Positions 27,046-34,472 of a stretch of DNA of 64,000 nucleotides are shown here, one piece after another. Under the pieces are notes generated by a model. That model was not told the DNA's origin. It was given only the letters and a program-made list of their open reading frames with translations, and did not search any database. The position numbers and the translations under genes are program-made. Every line of letters begins with the position of its first letter. Positions within the stretch are counted from its first letter, which is position 1. Source of the DNA: Saprospiraceae bacterium (lineage in GTDB: Bacteria > Bacteroidota > Bacteroidia > Chitinophagales > Saprospiraceae); assembly GCA_020848995.1 (NCBI GenBank), contig JADLHA010000030.1:34867-98866 (forward strand). The letters run 5' to 3'.

Positions 27046-27873
27046 ATGCAACCCTTTAAACTTGACCGCGAACTCGTTTTCTTCGACCTGGAGACCACAG
27101 GCATCAATGTATTGCGCGACCGAATTGTGCAAATCGCCATGGTCAAATTCTCCCCGGGAAAGGAAACGCCTGAAGAGTTTTACAGCCTGATCCACCCCGG
27201 TTTGCCCATTCCCGCAGAGGTGACCCGCATCCACGGCATCGACGATGAGGCAGTTGCTGACGCACCGAGCTTTGCCGATCTGGCCGGCGAAATGCATACC
27301 TTTATTGGGTGTTCTGATCTCGCCGGCTACAACAGCATACGGTTCGACGTGCCTTTGCTGGCTGAAGAATTTTTTAGGTGCGGAATCGATATCGAACTGG
27401 AATCCCGACGTCTCGTCGATGTACAACGCATATTTTATAAGATGGAGCCCCGCTCACTCAAAGCAGCCTATCAGTTTTATTGCGGGAAGACGCTCGACGA
27501 GGCCCACGACGCACTGGCAGACACCCGCGCTACCGTTGAAGTGCTGCTTGGTCAAATGGAACGCTACCGGGATACCGATTACGTCGATGATGATGGCCAT
27601 GTAACCAACCATCCGGTGCGCAATGACCTTCAGGCGTTGAGCGAATTTACCAACGACCTCAATACCCTCGACGTCACCCAGAGGCTGAGGCTCAACGAAC
27701 GCTCTGAAGTCGTCTTCAACTTTGGAAAATACGTAAACCAGAGCTTTGAGGAAGTATGGCAAAAGGAGCCCACCTATTTCAGTTGGATACTCGACCGCGA
27801 TTTCTCGTATCAGGTGAAAAAGATCGTACGCAAGTTTGTCGAAGAAAAAAAGCAAAACAAGCCCCGGATCTGA
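27046..27873 (+). CDS. DnaQ-like 3'-5' exonuclease (DEDDh family)
   Basis: A 275-aa protein with the exonuclease motifs of DNA polymerase III epsilon-type enzymes: Exo I FFDLETTG (residues 13-20, catalytic D and E), HGID near 65, Exo II GYNSIRFDVPLL near 93, and Exo III HDALADTRAT (about 150-159) with H and D. The C-terminal ~70 residues (FNFGKYVNQSFEEVWQKEP) form a small extra domain common to Bacteroidota members. Whether it proofreads with a polymerase or trims nucleic acids independently is unclear; the family contains both kinds. Confidence 0.9.
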   Translation: MQPFKLDRELVFFDLETTGINVLRDRIVQIAMVKFSPGKETPEEFYSLIHPGLPIPAEVTRIHGIDDEAVADAPSFADLAGEMHTFIGCSDLAGYNSIRFDVPLLAEEFFRCGIDIELESRRLVDVQRIFYKMEPRSLKAAYQFYCGKTLDEAHDALADTRATVEVLLGQMERYRDTDYVDDDGHVTNHPVRNDLQALSEFTNDLNTLDVTQRLRLNERSEVVFNFGKYVNQSFEEVWQKEPTYFSWILDRDFSYQVKKIVRKFVEEKKQNKPRI

Positions 27874-27949
27874 GCCGGTGACCCGCTGTTGGAAACATTC
27901 GGGCACCGCCGTGCGTTAAAAGAGACAAACAATACTCATTTCCAAAGCC

Positions 27950-28699
27950 ATGCTGTACAAGATCATACTGCCCCTGTTGGGCATTTTACTGGGAGGGTTT
28001 GGGTTCTCTTCCTGTTCAGAGGATAGCCCCGAAACCGGAACACTCGAAATCATGGTTCGCGCTACGTATGGCGACCAGCCACTGGTCATCGGGCAGAGCT
28101 ACGACTATTACGGTCGTGGAACCATGAAATTCACCCGCTCAGAATTCTTTATGAGCCACCTCAGCCTGAACAGTGATGGTGCTGCTATGGAGCTCAAAGA
28201 CATTGACTATTTGCGCATCCACGAACACCACACGACCGAGGCCCGGGCACAGGAAGGCATGCCCTTGCGTTTTAGCGGCATTGCCCCGGGCGAATTCAGC
28301 GGAATCTCATTTTTGATCGGACTCGACGAGGCACAGAACAATACGAACCCAGCGAATTATCCGGCAACGCACCCCATGGGGGAAGGTGCGCGCTACTGGG
28401 CAGGTGGTGACACTTATATGTTTTCAAAAGTTGAGGGCGTGTACAAAGAAGGAGGCAAGAGCGTGAATTACTTCTACCACTCAGGTTTTGACGAGGCGAT
28501 GCGGCCTTATCGGTACGAGGCACCCTTGCGCATTGAGGCGGGGAAGACGACCCGGCTCTATTTGTACATAGACCATGCCCATTTCTTCGCCGAAGGCGAC
28601 CAGGGCATTGATATCTTTTCGAATCCTTATGTCCATGTGGTACATGATGTGATGCAGGGGATGATGGACCGTTACGTTGAAGCCATGCACTTCGAATAG
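27950..28699 (+). CDS. MbnP-like copper-binding lipoprotein
   Basis: A 249-aa lipoprotein: the signal peptide ends in a lipobox with Cys22 (FGFSSC). The body resembles the MbnP family, periplasmic copper-binding proteins known from methanobactin loci. The resemblance shows in a KFTRSEFFMSHL strand, the GIAPGEFSGISFLIGLDE core (about 110-127), the ARYWAGGDTYMFSKVEG region (147-163) and a C-terminal LYIDHAHFF strand. It contains a single tryptophan (Trp150). In characterised MbnP a Trp in the protein is oxidised to kynurenine by the diheme partner MbnH, and an MbnH-like gene follows 7 nt downstream. A HEHH cluster (91-94) could also contact metal. Function here is inferred from family and pairing. 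Confidence 0.8.
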   Translation: MLYKIILPLLGILLGGFGFSSCSEDSPETGTLEIMVRATYGDQPLVIGQSYDYYGRGTMKFTRSEFFMSHLSLNSDGAAMELKDIDYLRIHEHHTTEARAQEGMPLRFSGIAPGEFSGISFLIGLDEAQNNTNPANYPATHPMGEGARYWAGGDTYMFSKVEGVYKEGGKSVNYFYHSGFDEAMRPYRYEAPLRIEAGKTTRLYLYIDHAHFFAEGDQGIDIFSNPYVHVVHDVMQGMMDRYVEAMHFE

Positions 28700-28706
28700 A
28701 TTTTTG

Positions 28707-29810
28707 ATGGGGAAGATTGGTCTGTGGATTGGTGGTGCAGGCTTGCTCCTGGTGGGTTGGGGATGCGACCCGTCCAACGGTGGCGACATTACCGGGCGCG
28801 ATTTGAGCCACATACCCTATGCGCCTAAGGAATATCCTTTGGTTGTACCGCCCGGCTTACCTGGGCTGCCCCCATCCCCGGGAAATCCTCAGACCTACGA
28901 CGGAGTCCAACTCGGACGCCATCTTTTTTTTGATCCCATATTGTCACTGGACAGCACACTCTCCTGTTCGGGTTGCCACGACCCGCGCCGGAGCTTTACC
29001 GACAACCTGGCGCTGAGCCCCGGCGTGGGCGGAACCCTTGGCAGTCGCAGCTCGATGACGGCGCTCAATGCAGCCTATTATACCGGTGGTCTGTTTTGGG
29101 ACGGCCGGTCGGCGATGTTGGAAGACCAGGCCCTGGAGCCCGTGGTCAACCCGGTAGAAATGCACGAACAGTGGCCAAATGTGGAAGAGAAGCTGCGCCG
29201 GCACCCCAAGTATCCGGAATTGTTTCGCAAGGCCTTTGGCATCCGCAACACTTCCGAGATCACGCGTGACCTGGCGGCCCGCGCCATTGCACAGTACGAG
29301 CGCCTACTGCTCACAGGTGGACAGTCAATTTATCAACAACAGGTGCGAGGCGAACGGTTTTTCGACGACGAACAACAAGAAGGGCACGACCTGTTTTTTA
29401 ACCTCGACCCCCTGATCCCCGACGCAGAATGCTTCCATTGCCATTCAGCGCCTCTGCTTCAGGCCAACGAGTTTTTCAACAATGGCATTGATTCGGTGGG
29501 TGACCTGGACGAGTTTGCGGACAAAGGGCGGGGCGGGATCAACGGCGTATTTTTCGACAACGGCAAATTCAAGGCCCCAAGCCTTTACAACATCGCCCTT
29601 ACGGCGCCATACATGCACGACGGCCGCTTTAAAACCCTGGAAGAGGTGATCGACCACTACAACGGCGGAGGACATGCAGCAGATAATAAGGATGGATTTA
29701 TCCGTCCACTGGGCCTGACGCCCAGACAGAAAAGGAGCCTGCTTTCCTTTTTGAACTGCCTGACCGACACGAGCTATTTGCAGAATCCCGACGTTTTGAG
29801 TCCTTTTTGA
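28707..29810 (+). CDS. MbnH/MauG-like diheme cytochrome c peroxidase-family lipoprotein
   Basis: A 367-aa diheme protein from ATG 28707, which gives a lipoprotein signal with Cys20 (LLVGWGC). An upstream in-frame ATG at 28677 would overlap the previous gene. Two covalent heme sites, CSGCH (87-91) and CFHCH (242-246), and the family blocks GRHLFFDPILS, GLFWDGR and APYMHDGRFKTLEEV are intact. The family includes bacterial cytochrome c peroxidases, MauG and MbnH. The tight pairing with an MbnP-like gene favours an MbnH-like role: oxidative modification of its partner at the outer face of the cell. A plain peroxidase is the alternative. Confidence 0.9.
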   Translation: MGKIGLWIGGAGLLLVGWGCDPSNGGDITGRDLSHIPYAPKEYPLVVPPGLPGLPPSPGNPQTYDGVQLGRHLFFDPILSLDSTLSCSGCHDPRRSFTDNLALSPGVGGTLGSRSSMTALNAAYYTGGLFWDGRSAMLEDQALEPVVNPVEMHEQWPNVEEKLRRHPKYPELFRKAFGIRNTSEITRDLAARAIAQYERLLLTGGQSIYQQQVRGERFFDDEQQEGHDLFFNLDPLIPDAECFHCHSAPLLQANEFFNNGIDSVGDLDEFADKGRGGINGVFFDNGKFKAPSLYNIALTAPYMHDGRFKTLEEVIDHYNGGGHAADNKDGFIRPLGLTPRQKRSLLSFLNCLTDTSYLQNPDVLSPF

Positions 29811-30086
29811 GCAGACTCATTGATTTTTTTTGGCCGGAAAGGCCCCTGATTTCCTTTTAAGTAAAGATTATATGGCCTATAACCTTAGGAAAACTGGATC
29901 TATTTATATGAAAATCAGCATATTGAATGACTTAGCTATATATATATAATAAATTGATATATGACAAGCCTCTTTTTTTGTCCTTGTTGGGCCTGAGCAA
30001 TCGTCGGATACTTGTACTGTGATTGTTTAACAAAGGGAAGAAATACAATCAGAATGCCGGTAAACGTATCGGCGACCGTAAAATTC
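29811..30086. other. AT-rich intergenic stretch
   Basis: No gene is recognised between the diheme protein and the repeat/hairpin elements that begin at 30087. The stretch includes an (AT)-rich tract around 29937-29960 and a small palindrome TTGTTTAACAA at 30023-30033. No clear terminator for the diheme gene is visible. Confidence 0.5.
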
Positions 30087-30163
30087 GGATATGTTCATGG
30101 GATTATAATTTGTTAATAGGGAGCTTCTGCTTCCGGGCCGGAGCTCCTATTAACAAATTTTCC
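30087..30163 (+). ncRNA. Repeat-plus-hairpin element, copy 1 (putative small RNA or attenuator)
   Basis: A 22-bp sequence (30087-30108), identical to 30219-30240, runs into a long hairpin. AATTTGTTAATAGGGAGCT (30107-30125) pairs with AGCTCCTATTAACAAATT (30142-30159), about 18 bp with one unpaired base, followed by four T. Within the repeat lies a six-codon frame ATG-TTC-ATG-GGA-TTA-TAA (30091-30108), encoding M-F-M-G-L, that ends exactly where the stem starts. The sequence before this copy is a poor -7 match. Whether the conserved unit is an RNA 5' end or a micro-ORF is undecided. Confidence 0.4.
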
Positions 30164-30211
30164 CGGAGCATCCACCCAGTGCATGAGATTCGTCTTTTAT
30201 ATAGAGTAAGC

Positions 30212-30219
30212 TAGTTTTG
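30212..30219 (+). promoter_or_regulatory. -7 element TAGTTTTG directly before repeat copy 2
   Basis: Exact TAnnTTTG match whose last base is the first base of the second 22-bp repeat. A start site 4-7 nt downstream would fall at or inside the conserved unit, so the repeat would be the 5' end of a short transcript ended by the hairpin at 30239-30274. No -33 TTG is apparent. Confidence 0.45.
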
Positions 30220-30274
30220 GATATGTTCATGGGATTATAAGAAGCCGGTTGGCGCCTTCAGCCGGCTTCTTTTT
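30219..30274 (+). ncRNA. Repeat-plus-hairpin element, copy 2 (putative small RNA or attenuator)
   Basis: This second identical 22-bp unit (30219-30240) again contains the M-F-M-G-L micro-frame (30223-30240). It runs straight into a terminator-type hairpin: AAGAAGCCGG (30239-30248) pairs with CCGGCTTCTT (30262-30271), then a T run to 30274. The hairpin sequence differs entirely from that of copy 1. Conserved 5' part plus divergent terminator is the look of sibling small RNAs. With the -7 element at 30212 the transcript would be about 50 nt. Confidence 0.45.
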
Positions 30275-30327
30275 CAAAGCGAATTAACTCGTACTTTCTG
30301 ATAAATCTATTTCAAAACGAAAAACAG

Positions 30328-30361
30328 AAAAGTCCTGCAAATGTGCGGGACTTTTTTTTTT
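30328..30361 (+). terminator. Rho-independent terminator
   Basis: GTCCTGC (30332-30338) pairs with GCGGGAC (30345-30351), including one G-U pair, flanked by AAAA and a run of ten T. It lies ~55 nt after the second repeat/hairpin element. Because of the flanking A run it may also act on minus-strand transcripts coming from the response-regulator gene. Confidence 0.75.
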
Positions 30362-30607
30362 GAATAGGGTAGCGGACCGCAGGGGTTCTGCCATGTAAAC
30401 TGCTGTTCATTCAGTTACAACCCTTTCCTGCCTTCCCCGCGGCGTCTCGAGTCAGCTTTGATTGGGTTGGGAATGATTGAGCTGCTCACTCCATGCAGTA
30501 TCCAAAACCATTGGCGCTTCTTGAGATCGCTCCTTCGGCCATTTGGTCTTGTGGAGGCGGCTTGGTTGATGGAAAGGCTTGCCGGGTCAAGGAGGCAACA
30601 GCCAGGC
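30362..30607. other. Gene-free stretch downstream of the response regulator
   Basis: Convergent 3' region. Open frames on both strands are short and have no recognisable product. I see no element of note besides the terminator just before it. Confidence 0.5.
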
Positions 30608-31354
30608 TCATATGCGGGTGAAGTAGTTGAAGAACCCTTCTTTTCGTGAGTCTGCAACGGGAAGAATCGTATTGTCGGATAGGGTGACTGTAAGGCCACC
30701 GTCGCGATGAAGCCGGACGATCCGGCCCAGGTTTACAATGGCACTCCGGCTGATCCGGTAAAAATTCTGTGGGTCGAGGGCATCTTCAAACAAGCGAAGC
30801 GTTTTGGCTACCGTGACCCGCCTTCCCTGGCAAAGGTGGAGCGTCGTGTAATTGATCTCCGCTTCGAGCCACAGTATGTCGGCCATTTCCACCATGTCGT
30901 AGCCGCCCTGGTGTGCAATTGCCAGGCGATTGTTTCCATGATTTAGGTTTTCTACGAGAATTTTGTAGGCTTCCGTCAGCCGGTGTTCGTTCTCAATGCG
31001 TATGGCTTTTTCGATGGCTTCCCTTAGTTCTTGTGGATCGATGGGCTTTAGCAGGTAATCCACCGCTGATATTTTAAATGCCTGGATGGCATAGTGGTTA
31101 TAGGCGGTTGTGAATATGATTTTGATGTTTTTGTGGATGCAATTTTCAAACAACGCAAATCCTGATTCATTGGGTAGTTCAATATCCAGGAATACCAGGT
31201 CTACTTCATGATCCTGCATGAAGTCGTTAGCTTTTCTTACCGAATCGAAAATACCTTCAACGGAGAGCTTGTCTGCGTGCAAATCGAGCATGCTCTGCAA
31301 CGCAACCTGGCTTTGCAATTCGTCTTCTACGATGATGGATCTTAAACTTATCAT
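30608..31354 (-). CDS. LytTR-family response regulator
   Basis: A 248-aa two-component regulator: an N-terminal receiver domain with the acidic pair ED (10-11), phospho-acceptor Asp57 (LVFLDIELP) and conserved Lys near 107 (LLKPID), then a LytTR DNA-binding domain (about 145-248; ILWLEAEINYTTLHL, RISRSAIVNLGRI). It lies 4 nt after the histidine kinase gene and must be its partner. LytTR regulators usually bind direct repeats upstream of target genes; no target can be named from this window. Confidence 0.93.
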   Translation of the reverse strand: MISLRSIIVEDELQSQVALQSMLDLHADKLSVEGIFDSVRKANDFMQDHEVDLVFLDIELPNESGFALFENCIHKNIKIIFTTAYNHYAIQAFKISAVDYLLKPIDPQELREAIEKAIRIENEHRLTEAYKILVENLNHGNNRLAIAHQGGYDMVEMADILWLEAEINYTTLHLCQGRRVTVAKTLRLFEDALDPQNFYRISRSAIVNLGRIVRLHRDGGLTVTLSDNTILPVADSRKEGFFNYFTRI

Positions 31355-31358
31355 ATGC

Positions 31359-34277
31359 TTATAATTTAATAATGGATCTCGTTCCTGTTGGATTCCCGTT
31401 GCCGTCGAACAAGTCTATGATGTCTAGTCCCATTTTGTTTTCCCCGTTGTCGAGAATTTTTAACCGCTCGATCGTCGAGGCAATTCCCGTTGATGTTGTA
31501 AATATTCGTTTCCAGCCGTTGATCTGATCTGCTCTTTTACGACCTACGCCGTTGTCTTCAATGACAACGGAAACATGTGTTCCTTCCATAGAAAAGTGCA
31601 TCTTAAATATACCCCCGCTCTCCTTATGAAGCAGCCCATGCTTAAATGAATTTTCAGCAATGGGCTGTATGATAAGTGGCGGTATCAGTATTTCGGATGC
31701 AATGGTTTCAACCTGAGGATCAACACTGAGTTCGATTTGTATTTTGTCTTTGAATCTGAGGCTTTCTAATTCAAGGTAGTTTCTGAGGAATATAATTTCA
31801 TTTTCCAAAGTGATTTTATGCAACTTTGATTGTTCGAAGATCATCCTGATCAGCTTTCCAAATTTGGAAAGATAGGTCATGGCATTTAGCTGATCGTTTT
31901 TCGACAAAAAACTTTGGATTGCATTCAATGCATTGAACATGAAATGCGGATTCATTTGGTTTTGCAGGGCTTTTTCTCTAAACCTGTTCAGCTGGTCTTG
32001 GAATTGCCGCTGTCGTCTCTCCTCCCTTCGCTTTTTGGCGTGGTGGGTATAGGCAATGGTTAAGCCCAGACTGAATATACCGGTTAGCAGCAAAGTGTTG
32101 AACCATAAGGATTTCCACCAGGGTATGTCGACTTCAAAATGTTTTGATACGACGGAAGAGGACAACCCGTCTTCGTTGATAGAGAACAATTCGATGGAGT
32201 ATTTTCCCGGCGACAATCCCCACAATTCGATTTCGGGGCCGGGGAATGGGGTCCAAGCATTTTTTCCACCCAGTCTGTAATACGATCGCAATTCGCTGCC
32301 GGAGACCAAAGAACGCTGCGAAACATGCAGACGGAGATGGTTGTGATTGTAGGGAAGAAGGCTGCGGAAGGGATAGGATTTCAATCGGGAAAAGCATGCG
32401 ATGTTTTCGATTTTCAAATAGGGTCTTTCTGCGTTCGCACGGATCCTCGACACGGGGATGCGATAGAGGCCGCGCGTGGTTCCGGCGTAGAGCATTCCGT
32501 CTTTGCATTCAATGTCAAGCACCTCTTTTCCTGGGAGCCCGTCTCTCAAGTTGATGCCAAATCCATCCGTACCGTTGATTGGATAAATGTAAATGCCATT
32601 GTCGGTGCCAATGGCTATGGTCCGGAGATCGATCTGGCATAGAGAAGTGATGTGCTTGCTTGGCAAGTTGGCTGCAACTGTGATCCTGGCATCTTGCGGA
32701 TGACTGTTGTCAACCTGGAGCAGGCCTTCACCGTCGGTTCCAACGAACAGGAGGGAATCACGGACGTTTAGCAGGCGCGTTACAAAAACGCTGCGACCCA
32801 GCACATTGACCCAGGTGTTGCCTTCTTTGCAAAACAGCCCGTTGACTGTTCCTGCGTAAAGGTCGTTTTGAAATACGACCGCGGTGAGGCAGCGACTGGC
32901 AATTTCACGTGCCCGGATATATTTTTCACAAGGGAGACCACTTTGAGTTACAGGGCCTGCTCTGTAAAGCCCCAGCGATGTGGATAGATAGTTGTCTCCA
33001 TTGTTTAAACAGAGCACCGATTTAAAACTGCCAACGGACAAATCTTTACAGCTTGAAAAAGTGTGATCCCTAAACCTGACCAGGTGGATCCCATGATCCG
33101 ATGCAACCAGCGCCGAAGCTTTGACTTGTGCTGTGATTGTGCGGATCCGGCCCGTGTTTGTATGCCAGATCTCTGAAAGGCGACCGGAAGCAGGATCGTA
33201 CCGGGTTAAGGTACCATTATTATGGCCCAGATAGATGGCATTATCAAGGCTTTTGATGGCGGTAATTTCGTTGGTTGGGAGAAGTGAATTGTGCGTGGTA
33301 AAAATTTCAGCCTGGTTATTCAGGTCTAGGTACAAACCAATATCTGTTGTGCTCAACCACCTGCGGTGAAAGGAATCTTCAAAAATGGTGTTGATGTATT
33401 GGCTTAAATATTTTGTCTCTTGAAGGGATTTGTTTGAAGTGCTGAAAATGTATGAACTCTTCGATGTGCTGATGAAGACTTCCTCTCCGTTGATGAAGGT
33501 GATGTATTTGATGCGGTCGTTGAACAATTGTGGCAGGCACGTCTCCAGAATCAATTCGTCGCACCGGTTAAATACTCTGAAATAATTAGTAGCTATAATG
33601 GCATAATTTCCGTTAGAATATGAATAGAGGCGGTCATGCTCAATGATGGGTTCTGATGTAATGGGTACTTGCAGTCTGTGGCTCAGGATCAGCTCCTGCC
33701 GGTCAATAGCATACAGGTCGAAAGATACCCTCCGCGTGGCAATGTCGTAGCCGACCAATTCATTTTCTTTCAGACCGAGAAAGACATATCCTCGTTGCAG
33801 ACACACATTGTCTGCGGGATGAAGAATGTTGTAGCGATACGAAAGGGGTTGCTCCATATTCGACCAGGTGATGTAGATATACGGATTCCGGACTGCGAGT
33901 GAATAAATGGTAGACGAGGTGTGGGGCTTAGGTACGTTGAACAGTTGTAAGGAGTCGCGATGAATGCTGAGGATATCTCCTGCGAGATTGTAAAACCAGG
34001 GAACCCCTTCATTGTCCATCAAGGAGAAAGGTGTATCGTGACTGCTGAGTCCGTTCGTACTGAAACGCCGAAAGTGTCGGCCGTCAAAGCGGCAAATGCC
34101 TTTCGTGGTCGTGATCCACATAAAGCCTTCCCGGTCCTGCAAAATGTTGTACACGGTCATGGACGGCAGGCCATCCATATCGGTAAAATGCAGGAAGGCT
34201 GGTTCTTGAGCCTTTAGGCAGGTTGTGCTACCGGAGAGCAAGGCCAGCACAAAGATCAAGCAGAGCAGGCGGCGCAT
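31359..34277 (-). CDS. Propeller-type sensor histidine kinase (LytS-like)
   Basis: A 972-aa sensor: signal peptide (to about 24, CLKAQ), a long periplasmic region with two-component-regulator propeller repeats (MTVYNILQDREGFMWITTTKGICRFDG and weaker copies), a Y_Y_Y-like beta domain before the membrane, one transmembrane helix near residues 725-748, then a His_kinase/LytS core. The phospho-acceptor is His778 (QMNPHFMFNAL) and the ATP N-box is Asn876 (PIAENSFKHGL). The arrangement resembles sensors of polymer-derived signals in Bacteroidota, but it is not the hybrid (HTCS) type because the regulator is a separate gene 4 nt downstream. Confidence 0.93.
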   Translation of the reverse strand: MRRLLCLIFVLALLSGSTTCLKAQEPAFLHFTDMDGLPSMTVYNILQDREGFMWITTTKGICRFDGRHFRRFSTNGLSSHDTPFSLMDNEGVPWFYNLAGDILSIHRDSLQLFNVPKPHTSSTIYSLAVRNPYIYITWSNMEQPLSYRYNILHPADNVCLQRGYVFLGLKENELVGYDIATRRVSFDLYAIDRQELILSHRLQVPITSEPIIEHDRLYSYSNGNYAIIATNYFRVFNRCDELILETCLPQLFNDRIKYITFINGEEVFISTSKSSYIFSTSNKSLQETKYLSQYINTIFEDSFHRRWLSTTDIGLYLDLNNQAEIFTTHNSLLPTNEITAIKSLDNAIYLGHNNGTLTRYDPASGRLSEIWHTNTGRIRTITAQVKASALVASDHGIHLVRFRDHTFSSCKDLSVGSFKSVLCLNNGDNYLSTSLGLYRAGPVTQSGLPCEKYIRAREIASRCLTAVVFQNDLYAGTVNGLFCKEGNTWVNVLGRSVFVTRLLNVRDSLLFVGTDGEGLLQVDNSHPQDARITVAANLPSKHITSLCQIDLRTIAIGTDNGIYIYPINGTDGFGINLRDGLPGKEVLDIECKDGMLYAGTTRGLYRIPVSRIRANAERPYLKIENIACFSRLKSYPFRSLLPYNHNHLRLHVSQRSLVSGSELRSYYRLGGKNAWTPFPGPEIELWGLSPGKYSIELFSINEDGLSSSVVSKHFEVDIPWWKSLWFNTLLLTGIFSLGLTIAYTHHAKKRREERRQRQFQDQLNRFREKALQNQMNPHFMFNALNAIQSFLSKNDQLNAMTYLSKFGKLIRMIFEQSKLHKITLENEIIFLRNYLELESLRFKDKIQIELSVDPQVETIASEILIPPLIIQPIAENSFKHGLLHKESGGIFKMHFSMEGTHVSVVIEDNGVGRKRADQINGWKRIFTTSTGIASTIERLKILDNGENKMGLDIIDLFDGNGNPTGTRSIIKL

Positions 34278-34294
34278 GCGTGGGGTTATACTGA

Positions 34295-34325
34295 CAAATG
34301 TACACCTCTTACTTCATTTAGTCAA
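34295..34325 (-). promoter_or_regulatory. Promoter of the histidine kinase / LytTR operon
   Basis: On the minus strand TTG (34325-34323) is followed after 20 bp by a perfect -7 element TACATTTG (34302-34295). Spacing and sequence both fit the Bacteroidota consensus. The leader to the kinase ATG would be ~12-14 nt. Confidence 0.65.
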
Positions 34326-34472
34326 GTACGGTAAGCTGCTCTATTGCGGGCTGATTTCCTAAATAAGCAAAAGGAGCATTTGGATCAGTAAAGGGAGTCG
34401 GACAATCATTCTGGCTCTGAAAAAATTTTCGACTTCAGAGATTAAATACCTATAAAGGGTCTTTGCCAGGGT

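Noticed and set aside
26574..27146. 190-codon minus-strand frame across the tRNA-Val gene
   Set aside because: It runs through a complete tRNA gene and into the start of the exonuclease; no recognisable product.
30415..30699. 94-codon minus-strand frame overlapping the 3' end of the response regulator gene
   Set aside because: Overlaps the regulator coding region in another frame and has no start context or domain.
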